DNA of 64,000 nt from Sphaerosporella brunnea. Taxonomy: Eukaryota; Ascomycota; Pezizomycetes; Pezizales; Pyronemataceae. A model generated the notes under the pieces. It worked only from the letters and a program-made list of their open reading frames with translations, was not told the origin of the DNA and ran no database searches. The position numbers and the translations under genes are program-made. Where the stretch lies: assembly GCA_008704415.1 (NCBI GenBank), contig VXIS01000175.1, positions 1 to 64,000 of the forward strand. The letters run 5' to 3'. How positions within the stretch are numbered: position 1 is the first letter of the stretch; each line of letters starts with the position of its first letter. Shown one piece after another: positions 25,768 to 37,600 of this stretch.

Positions 25768-26176
25768 GTGCTGGATAGTGAGGCATGTTTATCTGTTGTA
25801 CCTGCACAAATTGAAATTCATCATCCCGTTGTTTTTCACCGTGTTCTATACCTTGATCACTGCTGAAGGTAGCATTGGATTGTAGTTAGCCTTTATCAAC
25901 AACGGTGTTTCGTCGTGGTTGTTTCGTTTCTCTCTGAGGTGGAAGCGCCTATACATGAGGGGAGGCCTTTCCATTATAGCTACATACAAGAAAACCCTAT
26001 GGTAGATACATACACAGCATGTGTAAACTTCTCTTCCTTTTGCTATGTACAAGAAAGAAAAAAACAATGATTATGCTGCCAAAAAAAGCAACGCCTTTGA
26101 CCCAAACTCTCGCGGGGAAAAAAAAAAAAAAAAAAAAGAAGACCCCAAGAATTCAATTCTGTCGTAATCGTACTGA

Positions 26177-27340
26177 TTATATCGGCGGCTTCTCTCCCAT
26201 CTCCATCACTCCCCCCCTCTCCACCCTCCCCCGCAGCAGCGTTGCAATCTTGTTATGCCCCCTCCTAATCGCCAGCTCCAGCAGTCGCTCCTCCTCGACA
26301 ACCCCCGCATCAAGCAGCACATCGATCACCTCGATCCGTTCCCTGTCCATCGCGTGCGGCAGCAGCTCGCCAACCCTGCGCATGACGCCCTCCCTGCCGC
26401 TCTCGACCAGCATCTTGACAACCTCCGCATGCCCCATAGCACCAGCCGCAAACACCGCATCCCCAAGGGCCCTACTAGCCCCAGCTTCAAGCAGGACCCT
26501 CACAACCTCAACACATCCCGTATTCGCGGCGCCATAAATAGCCCTGAGTTCAGACACGCCGCCCCTTCCATCGCCTCTATCCACCTCCGCGCCCTTCTCC
26601 AGCAGCATCCGCACGGCGCCCACATTTCCGCGGAGAGCAGCATACATCAGCGGTGTCAAGCCCGCGCGATCGCCCAGATCCACCGGCGCGCCCGCATCCG
26701 CCAGAACCCGTATCACCTCCGCGTAGCCCTTCACCGCCGCGCAATGCATCGGCGCCCACCCCTCATCATCGGTAAACCCATAGCCGGCACCATTATCCAG
26801 CAGTGCCTTTACAATTTCGACCCTTCCGCGGGAGGCCGCGAAGTATATCGGCGTCGCCCCGGCGTCGGTGCGCGCATTAATGTCGGCGCCAAAACTGGCG
26901 AACAGCGGGACGACAGCGCTGTGGTCTGCGATCGCGGCAGAAGCGATGTGTAGCGGCACCAAGTTGCCGTCGGCGCGGGCATCTGGATTCGCGCCAAAGT
27001 GTAGAAGTAGTTGGATAGCGGCGAGATCGCCGCGGCGCGCTGCGTGGTGCAACGGTGTCCACCCGCGCTCGGTGTCGGCTGGATCCGGCTTTGCGCCGTG
27101 CGCAAGCAGCGAGTGCGATAGGCTGTGGTAGCGCTTCAGGATCGAGCCTGTCAGAAGGGTCTCCCCCGTAGAGCAGACGTGCGTGCTTAGGAGCGGCACG
27201 TAGGTGCGCGATAACTCCCGCGTCGATACGATCAGTGATGCAAGGTCTTCGGCGGTTATGGAGGTTGCTATGAGCAAGAAGAGCTCCGGAGGGAGCATCA
27301 GGAAGGGGTTGTTGTGGTCATGTTGTTCTGGTGAAGGCAT
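26177..27340 (-). CDS. F-box-like ankyrin-repeat protein
   Basis: Single exon, 387 aa. Residues about 13-50 (LPPELFLLIATSITAEDLASL) look like an F-box, the Skp1-binding part of SCF ubiquitin ligases. From about residue 90 there are seven to eight ankyrin repeats with good consensus, such as GWTPLHHAARRGDLAAIQLL and AGATPIYFAASRGRVEIVKA. The likely role is a substrate-recruiting adaptor or protein-protein scaffold; no specific partner can be named. A GC-rich, intronless gene, unlike most of its neighbours. Confidence 0.85.
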   Translation of the reverse strand: MPSPEQHDHNNPFLMLPPELFLLIATSITAEDLASLIVSTRELSRTYVPLLSTHVCSTGETLLTGSILKRYHSLSHSLLAHGAKPDPADTERGWTPLHHAARRGDLAAIQLLLHFGANPDARADGNLVPLHIASAAIADHSAVVPLFASFGADINARTDAGATPIYFAASRGRVEIVKALLDNGAGYGFTDDEGWAPMHCAAVKGYAEVIRVLADAGAPVDLGDRAGLTPLMYAALRGNVGAVRMLLEKGAEVDRGDGRGGVSELRAIYGAANTGCVEVVRVLLEAGASRALGDAVFAAGAMGHAEVVKMLVESGREGVMRRVGELLPHAMDRERIEVIDVLLDAGVVEEERLLELAIRRGHNKIATLLRGRVERGGVMEMGEKPPI

Positions 27341-27993
27341 CGGAGGGTGCGTTGTGGAGGAGTGGTGGGAAGGTGGTGGGTGATGGTGGGAGATGACTCT
27401 TTTGTGCGGCGCTGTTACTGCTGCTGCTGGTGCTGCTGCGCCCCAGAACGATCAGATTCAGGGTTGCGGCAGAGGGTTCATGTCGCTTGAGTCCGTGGTA
27501 GTTAGGGGAATAGGCCCAGGAGGATTGCTGTGAGGATCTGGAGGGACATGTACATATGTAGTTGCTCGTACAGCTGATTCGCGAGAGGGAGAGCTCATGA
27601 GCGTGACAGGTGCCGGAAGTCTGCAAGCCAGACTACCGGATGCCCTGAAAACCTAACCCAGGCCCCGGCGCTTAGAGAACATCCACAATGAGAGCGCCCG
27701 CCTGTGTACCATATAAAGCCATGGCTGCTGCCTTGTTAACTAAGAAGGTCGTCACCAATTCTCACCTGGCTGTGGTGAACGAGCATTAGAAGTTCGCTTT
27801 TGATGAATGGATATCTCCCGAAGCTTGTGATATGGCAGCATTGTAGGCATTTACACCACAGAGATTTCTTGTGTTCCGTGCTCCATCTCTCGTTACGCAT
27901 ATGCTTCATACAGATATGTATCAAAAAATCAAGGCCTGGGCCAACCCAATTATGTGCACCCACCGTGAATAGATCACCTTTCTTCATACCACT
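27341..27993. other. Intergenic, nothing recognised
   Basis: The start-proximal part is the F-box/ankyrin gene's promoter; the rest is the 3' flank of the GH32 gene. No credible ORF. Confidence 0.5.
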
Positions 27994-29912
27994 TTACCAT
28001 CCCGCCCAGTACGTACCGTTACCACTAACCTCAGGACTATCCCAGACCAGCGGTGACGAAGAGTTCTTTGGGCGCCCCGGGAATACATTCTTGAAGTTTG
28101 CGTAAACAGTGACATCTTCGAATTTCGCTTCAGCGCCATCCTCAACGTACAAGGCCATCTTGGTAGCATCCTGCTTAGACGGGTAAACTCTGGTGGTGAG
28201 TGCGAAACGGTCATTCGCAAAAACCTCCACCAGCGATCCATCCACAAAAACGTCAAGGCGTACAGCCTCGCGCTTTCCGCCATGGAGCAGCGGCGCAAAG
28301 TAATGGCCGCTGGCCATGAAGTTTGCAAACTGTGTGATCAGGCTCGAGCGAGACCTGTCAACGGAGATTGTGTGCGCTGTGGGGTCGTAGACGATGGCGG
28401 TCTGCTCGGTGCCATCCTCGGAGGCGCGGATAATGAAGCCGGCAGGCCCCGAGGCAGACGAGAGGGTTGCTGACAGCGAGAAGTGGGCTGAGGATTCATT
28501 GAGGTATTCGGTGCTTGAGCGCTTTCCGGGGCGGAAGCTCGTCTTCTTGGAGCCCTGGCGGAGTCCTTTGACGACGTCTTGCAGAGGGCGAACACCGAGC
28601 GTTGAGGCGGTGAAGGTACCATTTGCGTTCTGTGTGGCTACCTCGCCCGACTTCGCTGCGATGGGGTTTCCGGGCTCCGGAATGATGTTGTAGGTTTCTT
28701 TGACGAAGAGCTCCCGAGGAAGACCAAAGGCTCCCTGAAATCCTTGGGCTTTGACTCCGTAGCTGTTCATGTCTTCCTCTGACCATCCCCATTGGACACG
28801 ACGGTTGTGCTTGGTATCCTGGAAAGCGGTTATGGCGTACAGGTTGCCCCAATCGGATACACCCGACGACATAACTGAGAACTCGGCCGATCCGTTCTGT
28901 CTTCGCGTCACCTGTCCCTCGCTCCACAAGGACCATCGGCTATGACTGGGGATGCTGCCGCCCTCCGCTCCCATAGAGACGTAGTAGTGGGCCTTTCCGC
29001 GGGAGTCCTTTAAGGAGAAGAAGTTGGGGACTTCGAAGTTGAAGCCATAGGAGCCGGTAACTTTGACATCGCCGAAGGTTTCGTTCATGGAAGGCTCCCA
29101 CAGGGCCCCCAGGAAAGTCCACTTGGTAGGATCGTTCCTCTTAGCGGAATATAGCGGCATCCTTGGACCAACCCCCTTGATACCGGAACCGAGCACCATG
29201 TACCAGTGCTCCTCCTCTTGACCGAGCAACTGGTCCATCTCGGGCCAGAGCTCAAAGAACGGGTCACGGTGACCGGTGATATTCCAGCCCTCCGGGGAAC
29301 CCTCGATCACGGGGTTTCCTTCATACTTCTGCCACGTCCTTCCTCCGTCGGATGAGAGTGCCAGCGACTGACTCTCAGTACCAGGAATGTATGGCAGCTT
29401 CCAGTTCGTAGGCAGAGCATCGACGGAGGTGTAGAATAGCATCAATGTGCCATCCTGCCCACCAGTAAGGTTGGTAGGTTGCATCGTGCCGCTGAAGATA
29501 CCAAGCCTGTCATAGGACTCAGAAGGTGCCAAAGCGACTGCCTCGGAGTTGCGCCAGCCTCCGACGTCCGTCCAGGTTATCAGGTCTTTCGACACAGCGT
29601 GGCCCCAGGACATGTTTCCCCATTGAACGTGGTTCGGGTTAAACTGGTACATAAGGTGGTACTCGTCCCGGTGGGGATCGTAGCCAGCCCCGCAGGGGTC
29701 CTAATTGGCAGGCGTTAATACATGACCTGCTGCCTGGTGGAAAGGGAGCTTACATTCATCCAACCAGCCGGCGCCAGGAAGTGATATTGCGGCCTCCATG
29801 TGTTGAAGAGCGTGTTGTTGCCAAAGGAATCGAGGTCCGCAGCAGGGTCAATGTCCTGGCCACGGACGAACGAAGTCAGGCCGATGAGGGCAGCAAAAGA
29901 CAGAGCACGCAT
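27994..29912 (-). CDS. Secreted GH32 beta-fructofuranosidase (invertase/inulinase type)
   Basis: Hydrolyses sucrose or fructans outside the cell. Exons 29912-29754 and 29700-27994 give 1866 nt, or 621 aa. A signal peptide (MRALSFAALIGLTSFVRG) is obvious. The GH32 entry motif W-M-N-D-P is interrupted by the intron exactly between N53 and the nucleophile D54. RDP is at 198-200 (stabiliser D199), and the acid/base E276 sits in FEVPNFF. A C-terminal beta-sandwich domain follows, with VFVDGSLVEVF. Several N-glycosylation sequons. The E-V-P form, instead of the E-C-P of yeast invertase, does not by itself settle sucrose against fructan preference. Confidence 0.93.
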
Positions 29913-31952
29913 CTTCTCGGGTTGGTGGATGACGAGAAAGCAGCACCGTCGGGGGGCGCACCTTCTTATGTCTGCCCATGTTGGACAGAGGCGCGGCGGA
30001 ATTTATCATATAACAAACTGGGATCAAGGCCAGCGCTGTTTTTAGTTTGATGCCAAAGCCCTGGACGTCATCGCCGAGCGTTGTGGCTTCTGTGGAGACG
30101 GGGCAAGGGCTCGGGACTTGCCGACCCTTGGGCGCTACGGAGAGCAAGCCGGCGATGTGGGGTGCACAGGTACCCCAGCTTTTGTAAGTTGTTCGTTTGC
30201 ACATGTATCTAGGCTCCCCGCAAAAGCCTCCGTACCGTACGTACTAGTACATTCGGAAATATCCCCGGAGGTAGAGTATTTAATCCGGATTACGCCCGCT
30301 CCGCTCGTCTCCAGATATTACGCCGGAGGCTGGGAAACCAGCTCCAGACGATATCGACAGTCTGCTAGACATGCACTTGAGGATCCAATTGCATTTCAAT
30401 TGGTGGTTTGCCAACTACTTTGGATGCAGATGCATATGTCTTTCGATTTCCCGGAAAAAGTGGTTCCGAGTTTGTCCATAAATTGCAGGCTTCACCGGGA
30501 CCAGTCTAAAAACACGCTTTCCGCTCCCAGTACTAACTCCTCTTCCCAGCCTAAACAGAGGCTATTCAGCCGTTGTCTCATTATGCGCTGGAGGACCTTT
30601 GACCGGCGAGCCCGACGTACCACTGGCTTACATCTTTGATAGCTTAAAGGGCTAGCGAGCGTGACAGATAGGGCTCAGACAATACCATACTATAGACGTC
30701 AATATAACCATTCGAGAAGACGCGTAAGGTTACTGTTAATGGTAGTAGAGGACATATTAGGGGTGGTAAGAGTGATAGTACCGGGGCACTGGGTGCTCCA
30801 ATATGCCACTCGAAAAATATGTCCCCACAGCGATCTCAGCCACTCCACTTCTGTTCCCCCGCATTTCGCCGTCACTTTGGGGCCGCATCTTACAAAATTC
30901 CTGTCTCAACGCTGGCTATGTAGAGTAATGTACCTACTCCAACTGCTTGGAAAGCAAACTGTCAGCATCGACGAGATGAATGCATCATTGCTTCTTGGAT
31001 ATGAAAGGTAGGTCCAATTCCACAGTGCGGGCGTTTCCCCCCGCAAAATCTTCATTTATATCTCTTATTAGATAAAGAATACACAAAGTGCCTCGAGCAT
31101 TCCCCTAGCTCGCTCTCATCCCAGGCCCATCTCACTGCTTTGCTTTCATTTGTAGCTAGAAATACCTAAAGAAAGTACCTACTCATCCTTGGTGGTATAA
31201 TAAGGACATACGATTCTCCCATCCAACTTCAGCTTCCGGCTGACCCAGCCATGGCCAGTTGTTTACCAAAGATCGAAATCCTTCAAGCCAACGGTTCCGC
31301 TTTCAGTAGTGGCATCGCCTGAAAGGAACAGGCAAAACTCTGAGGGAATGGGAGGATTCCCTCCAACCATCGGTCCGCTCCTACAATCATGGAAAATCAC
31401 TATTATCTTAACCATCTCGAAACATACCAAGTCAGCCAGGAAAGTCTCTTCATGGCTCATGGTTTTGGGGGAAGTGTTCATCTCAGAAACTTGGGTGGGG
31501 CCGCTCAATGTAAGTCACTTAGGCAAGGAACAAGGGCGTAGAACCTCGCAATGGCTGCAATATCAGCAGAAAATTCCCGGGGCCATCATCATGATGATAA
31601 AGCAGCGTCGGAAGTGCCCAGTACGACTACGTTACACCAAAGAGTTGTGATGAACGGTCCATTGGCCCATCGCCCTAATTATAATCTCTGTCCACCCAAT
31701 GTCAACTCGCTTGGTGTTTTGTTTTGTTTTGTTTTAAATCATACATCGTACACAAGGACGTTAGCCCAAGTGCCTCCTATCTTGCGAATCGGAGTGAGGC
31801 CAAAGGCCTATGACGGACAAAAGAAACCTGGTATCCTGTCCCCACGGTTTTACCCGTCTGTTGGGGCTCCCCATACAAAAGAAATACCTAAAAGCAAATC
31901 GAACCATTAAACACGCCTTAAGTCAGTGTGGTATTAGCCCCTTAATGGGGAC
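29913..31952. other. Gene-poor stretch upstream of the GH32 gene
   Basis: Includes the GH32 promoter. I see no credible gene. Positions about 31605-31650 carry a short inverted duplicate of the LINE fragment below (RKCPVRLRYTK in the + frame). Confidence 0.45.
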
Positions 31953-32285
31953 TTAACCCGTACGTCTTCCAATTTCAGTTTCGTTAAGAAATCCTAGCAC
32001 GACCGTCGTCATCCTATCATCTCCGAACATGTCTTTCACTCTCTTTTGCCTGCGCCGTCCCCATATTCCTTCCACTCCTCTGAAGAAATCCTTGCGCTGT
32101 TCTTTCCACCTCTTGCAATGTAGCAGAAGGTGGCTTCTCGTTTGCGGGGTGTCGTGGTCGCACCAATCACACCGATTGGAGTCCCGTCGTTTTCGCTTGA
32201 ACAGGTAAACTCGCTTGGTGTAACGTAGTCGTATTGGGCACTTTCGACACTGCGAGTGATAGATAAATCGGTTTTTGACATCCAT
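31953..32285 (-). mobile_element. 5'-truncated LINE (non-LTR retrotransposon) remnant
   Basis: The open frame encodes the C-terminal end typical of fungal LINE pol proteins: CDWCDHDTPQTRSHLLLHC, a C-x2-C-x8-H-x4-C knuckle, then WKEQRKDFF and a short tail ending RRTG. The reverse transcriptase domain is absent upstream. No poly-A tail or target duplication was identified. A Tad1-like origin is likely from memory of similar tails. Confidence 0.6.
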
Positions 32286-32701
32286 AATATAACGTAGACG
32301 GTGGGGAAGCGAGCCAGGTGGGGATAAAACAACAATTGAAGCTGTTGCTCAACAACCACAAAGAAAGAGTTGGCCAAACTCATAGGCCGGCAAGAGAAAG
32401 AAACTTCGGGCATTTGTATGGGACGTAGATACTCAATTATCCCCCGCAGTGGTGTTGCAACCTTCCGTGAGTACTCTAGAGTAGTGACAACGCGCGCGAC
32501 AGCCCCCGATCCACCACCCCCAAACACCAATATCTCCACCAGATTGTACCCGATTGAGACGATTTTTTATTTGCCGGAATCCCCCCCGTCTGCTCTATCG
32601 GGCCATCGCTTTGCCGGCACTCTACAAGCTCTCCAAAGCCCCGCAAAAGCTTTCAAAGCCACCAAGCAACATGCATGCCACCCGTACTGCGCAAGCGGAA
32701 G

Positions 32702-33220
32702 CAGGGTTGTCAGTAGCCAGCCAGCCGGGCGACGTGGAGAGTTTGCTACTGCGGATAGATGGCATTCGCGTTGAAAATAGAACGAGCGCACACCCGATAC
32801 TAGTAAAAGAAACAGCACCTCTCTCTGGCTGACAAAAAAAAATACAATAGTGGGCCGGGGAAAAAGGCAGATTAAGAGACAATGCGGGCGGGCGGTGGGC
32901 CCTGGACTCAGACTCCGACTCCTGCGCTAGAAGTGGGTCTACCAGTGCCTGATGGCCCCGGGATGGCGGTAGAGGGAGGGAAGAGTGTGCTAAAGTGGTC
33001 CATTATTGCACAATGGTTAACGGGTCTCGCAACTTGAAGGGGTGGGGAACGACCGTGGGGTACTAGTATATCGCTCACTGACGATCACTCGATGATGCAG
33101 CCGTTGCAGCCTGGCCGGCCGGCCGGCGCGGCTGGCTACTTAAAAAGCCGGCGCGGCTGGCTGGGCTATGAAGCCAGCCGCGCAAAGGCTGGCTATTTCG
33201 GCCGGCTACTGACAACCCTG
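32702..33220. mobile_element. Non-autonomous hAT element (MITE) with 8-bp target duplication
   Basis: The left end CAGGGTTGTCAGTAGCC (32702-32718) is repeated inverted at the right end GGCTACTGACAACCCTG (33204-33220). The 8 bp AGCGGAAG stand immediately outside both ends (32694-32701 and 33221-33228), an exact duplication. CAGGG termini and an 8-bp duplication are hallmarks of hAT transposons. The 519-bp interior has no transposase frame. Subterminal GGCTGGC/GCCAGCC repeats are dense, especially 33112-33200, as expected for transposase-binding sites. Confidence 0.9.
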
Positions 33221-33228
33221 AGCGGAAG

Positions 33229-34262
33229 CAACCACCTACAGAGCCAGTGAGCAAGTACAATCCGGCAGTTAGCTCAGGATGCTTTTGAAGCAGTTGAATT
33301 TGGAAGCAAACAGCGAAACCTCCAACAAAATATGGGGCTCAATTGTTTAAGCGCTCAAAAGATCATATTTGTTTCAGCAAGCAGCGAGGTGTTGTTGAAA
33401 TCCCCGTTTGTAGCAGCGAAGGGGGGTCAATATGAGCACTGTGTAAAAGCAGGTTCCTCTCCTAGGGAATGTGTACGCTGCCGGTTTAGCAGGCGCAATG
33501 ATGGAGTCAAAGGGCCGTGGTTTGTACTTCTGTGCAGGGTGTTTCTGATCTTTTGAGGGGCGACGGTCGGCATGCTTTTGATATCACTCGGCTGCTTTTT
33601 TTCAGAAACCGGTTGCATTCATAGGTAAGCCGGGAAGGGAGAGGCTAGAGATGTAACTATCCCAGATTCATAGTCCATCACTCAGTCTACCGTCTCCAGC
33701 CTCCGCTCTCGACTTGAGCTTTCAAAACCGAGACAAGGCCCCTTGATATCGGCATATTTTGACTCATTCCCATCATGAAAAGACTTTTGACGTCTGTGCC
33801 GACCATTACTTAGATAGCAAAATTTGAAGGCACGTACGAAATCCCGGCGTCGTCAGCAGAAAAACCGAAAGCGCTCCATGGATGCACGGTAATTTTTGTG
33901 ATTGTTCTACAAGCGATACCTAGGACGCAAGCAGGCCTTCCAGAATACGTAAGCTACCTCACAAACGCCTTCTTAACAGTAAGGCCCAATTAAGGAAACT
34001 GGCAAGAACATCGCGGCTCAGCAGGATCCCGCTGCTCAGGCTACGTCCAAAATCACCGTTTAGGGGAGAACCGGGCAAAATCCTCTTCACCGTAGTAGCA
34101 ACTAGGGGAGGGTTGGAATACATGACACGCTCGCCAGCACAATCGCGGCGGCCACGGCTTTGACATATAACACACAAATCAGCCTCAGGCTGAAACTTTC
34201 CCAACCTTCTCTCGCACCTCAATCCTTCGCTTCCTCCTCATGGACCGTCGTACATCTGCTAG
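33229..34262. other. Intergenic, nothing recognised
   Basis: Only short unconvincing frames. The part next to 34263 should hold the 3' end of the small gene on the minus strand. Confidence 0.4.
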
Positions 34263-34683
34263 CTACTCTTCCGGCTGATCCGGGACAACTTCCTCTTCCG
34301 CCTCCAGTTGTTTAATTTCCGACTTTCGTAAGTGTAAGCCTTCGCACATCGCATAGGGTCTCTCAAAGAGAGAGTGCGTGTACGCACATCTGAAATCTCT
34401 TCGGGCACATCCAAGACCCAGTAGTAGTCTTCATCTCTCAGCTGTCGATCCAACCGTTAGCCATCAGCCCAGCACAAGTGTTATAGGAAGGTAATACATG
34501 GAACGAGTACTGTCCCTCGAACTTTTTATCCAGCAAACGCTTGAGCGATTTCTTGGAGATGTTTGCGGCGTCAATCTCTTGGAGCACCATTGTGGTTGTG
34601 GTGGTTGCGGGGACGGGGATGCAATTCTCGTGTTCCCGTTTCTTTGACGACCGATGTTTATGTGCCGTACGCTGATGTGACAT
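34263..34683 (-). CDS. Small three-exon protein with acidic tail, unknown function
   Basis: Exons 34683-34498, 34441-34388 and 34322-34263 give 300 nt, or 99 aa. Intron 1 (GTATTA...GACAG, 56 nt) has a CTAAC branch point, and intron 2 starts GTGCGT (65 nt). Both are in phase 0, and joining them turns three broken frames into one. The N-terminus is His/Lys-rich and may be spurious; a second ATG at 34590 starts MVLQEIDAANISKKSLKRLL. Then come an aromatic/acidic patch (LRDEDYYWVLDVPEEIS) and a final Glu-rich helix (SEIKQLEAEEEVVPDQPEE). No signal peptide. The aromatic/acidic end resembles that of the broken gene at 4872-5785. No family recognised. Confidence 0.5.
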
Positions 34684-37600
34684 CAGAGGATAGGCTACGT
34701 AGCCCGCTACACCGAGCCCGCAACCTTAATTGGGCCTTTGTGCAAATCCACCGTTGCGTCGGCACGTGGCTAGAGAATGCTCTACCGTGCACAAGCGTGC
34801 TTGTCTTGAGTCTTGACTCGCATCATTGTCGTGGGCACGAACCAGCTCTTAGGTGTCGATGCATTCTTCAGCTATGAGTCACCCCTCCCTTCAAAGCCGA
34901 GCATACCAGTCCAGTTCAAGAAATTTCACCGAAAGGATAGAAGGCTCTCCAGAGTGCCTTGACCAGGCTCACAGTCCGACCACAGATGGATATCGATATT
35001 CAGATCTGGATTGATCATTCTCCTTGTTCCTCATAAGAACCTTAAGCGTGGCCGGCGAACAACAGATTTCCGGTCCGGGAGTAACATGCTGGGCGGCTTC
35101 AATGGTATCATACGATCCATGACCTACCGACAACACATTGGGGGATGGTCACCAACGGGATCCTGAAGCCCAGAGGCTTCCGTAAAGTCAGGAAAGCGAG
35201 TGACCCGGAACAGGCCATGGCTGCGACCGGCGATTGAGGAAGTCAGGCAGGCGGCAGTTGAGCGCCGCCACCGCCGCCGCCGCCCTTCAAAGGCCTGGCG
35301 AGGCCGAACAGTGCCAGGAAAATAAAGTGATGCAATAGGCAAATCTTAACTCTTGATTCTTTTGTGACCGGTGTTCACCCCATGCCATTTCATTCACCTT
35401 GCATCACCGAGCCCAGTAGAAACCCCACAATTCCCAGCCGATGCGGCCTCCGTCCTGTCAATGTCTCCCACCGTCCGAGGCTTCGATGATACTCAATCGT
35501 TAATGGGGAGTTTGGCCAACGCGTGGGCAGCCCTGATACTTCCATCAGGCTTATTGCAAGGCCTCGCAAGTGTGAGAGTGGGTCCATCCCGGGTGGCTTG
35601 AAAGGCATCATGCGTTACATGTACAGCTCTAGACTGGGCCTCTCCTCGATCACGTCCATCGGGTTAAGGTTCGGGTGTGTTTTGCTCATGGCTCTTCCGC
35701 CGGGCCTGCTTGGGCCGCGTCCGACCAGCCCAGCCCACCAACTCGAAAGCCTGAAGGCTCCCAACCCACCCTAAAAGCCTGGCGTCTTCGGGATGGGCTA
35801 CTGACTGGATCCGGCGCAGCCGGGACAGCACGTCGATGGCCAAACACCAACGAACCGTATACGCACCGTCAGCAACCAATACACTTTCAATGAGTTGGCC
35901 AGAAAATGGGGCACCAGCAGAACAAGTCTCAGCAACTGCATATGTACCAACATGGACTCTGCCGCTCGAATACGCGCAAACACATCGGCCGAGGGCCTAG
36001 GAGGAAACCACACGGCATGTAGGGAATGCGGAAGGGTAAGATATCAAAGTACCGACTTGTCAGAGTTGTACGGAGTTAAATTGGACGCTGTTTATCCAAT
36101 GCAGCGGCGCATGAGGCATCACTCGTGAAACCTACCCCCGATGCAAGTGTTACAATCGTCGGAATTATCCATATTCCAGCTGGTAGTACTGTGCCCACAA
36201 CCCGCAAATTGAGTGCTGCTCCTGAGGAACTGCGTTCTGCTAATTAGTGATCACAGTGACCCTGCTGAGATCAATGACTCTAGATATCCACCATGCCCAG
36301 CAAATCAAGACAACTACACCGTCGTGATCCTTAGGACACCCCTGTTTTTCATTCTCAGCCAGCTTCTCTTTAGTTTGGGCTCACATGCACATCAGGCGCC
36401 AAAAACACAGAACGTCCAGCTCAGAGCAGAGCACAGAGCTGCCGGCATGCCATGGAACAAGAAGCAGCAGATAAGGCTCCTCCCTCCACCCATGGTAGAG
36501 GTCTACGGCCCCCACCCGCAACCTGAAGCTTCAACTGCCTATAAGCTCCCGCTCCGGCTCCTCTCGTCCGGTAAATTACCAGCCAGTCCTCTCTTCACCG
36601 ACACAGGTTTTTGGCAAAGCCGAGATCTTGGGCGTACATACATATAAACACAAACTGGGTGAATCAGCCCAAAGTACCGTCCGCCGGTAGTTGGGGAGTA
36701 ACTCTACAAGGGGCAGATATCGCTTCCAAGTATAGTTACCCCCACCACTCTCAGATGGCCGAGCATGCCTGATCACTCGTTAAACCTACGTTTCGGCCCA
36801 ACCCCTTTTCCCCTTTTTCCTGTGAAGCTCCTACACCTGGGTCGCCTGTATTAGCCTCGGGGCAGTTTCTCTGGTATTCCAATGCTGTATTCTCGGCGGG
36901 TAGAGACGACAAGCGGTTCTACCCGGCGAATTGGTTCCTACTCCAGTGGGGGCGTGTTTTTTTTTGGGGGGGGGGTACGTAGGAAACGGAGCAGCCGAAA
37001 GTTCGGTTGAGGTACGCAAAAACGTCGTTTTCGGTAAGTGTGCAGACAGGCATGTTTAGTGATGAAAATCTTCCGGATATGCATGGGTGCAACCGCGTGG
37101 TTTAAGTCTGGTTGTTATTACTGCGCAACCACGGTTGGGTATGTATTACATGTTGCGGAGTAATACAACTGGGCCCTGGTGCACGCGGTGTTTGTTCCCT
37201 AGCTTGAAACCAGCGGTGAGTATCGAGACGAGCTCTCGCGCGGGGGGGGGGGGGGGGGCAGAAAGACGTGCGTGTCCGCTTGCTGTTTTGTCCGCCTCGC
37301 CCTTCTCTGCGCAGTTTTAAGGCGAAGCCGGTATATGCAGGTACACTGAGCGCAGGGAAACACGAAATAAACACAGCTGCCTTTTCTCACCGCAGCAGCT
37401 GGTTAGCCAGCCCGCCACGGCTTCTGGAACAACGACAACCAACACGCCCAGTTTGCAGATCCCCTCCCCGGCGCGCATGTGGAGACGCGCATGCAGGAAC
37501 CCGCCGGCCTTCTAGAACGCCATGTCCGCGGCCGACGGGATCATCATGCATCGGCGACGGACGCAGGTGGCAGGGCGAAGGGAGATCGTAGAATGAGTGC

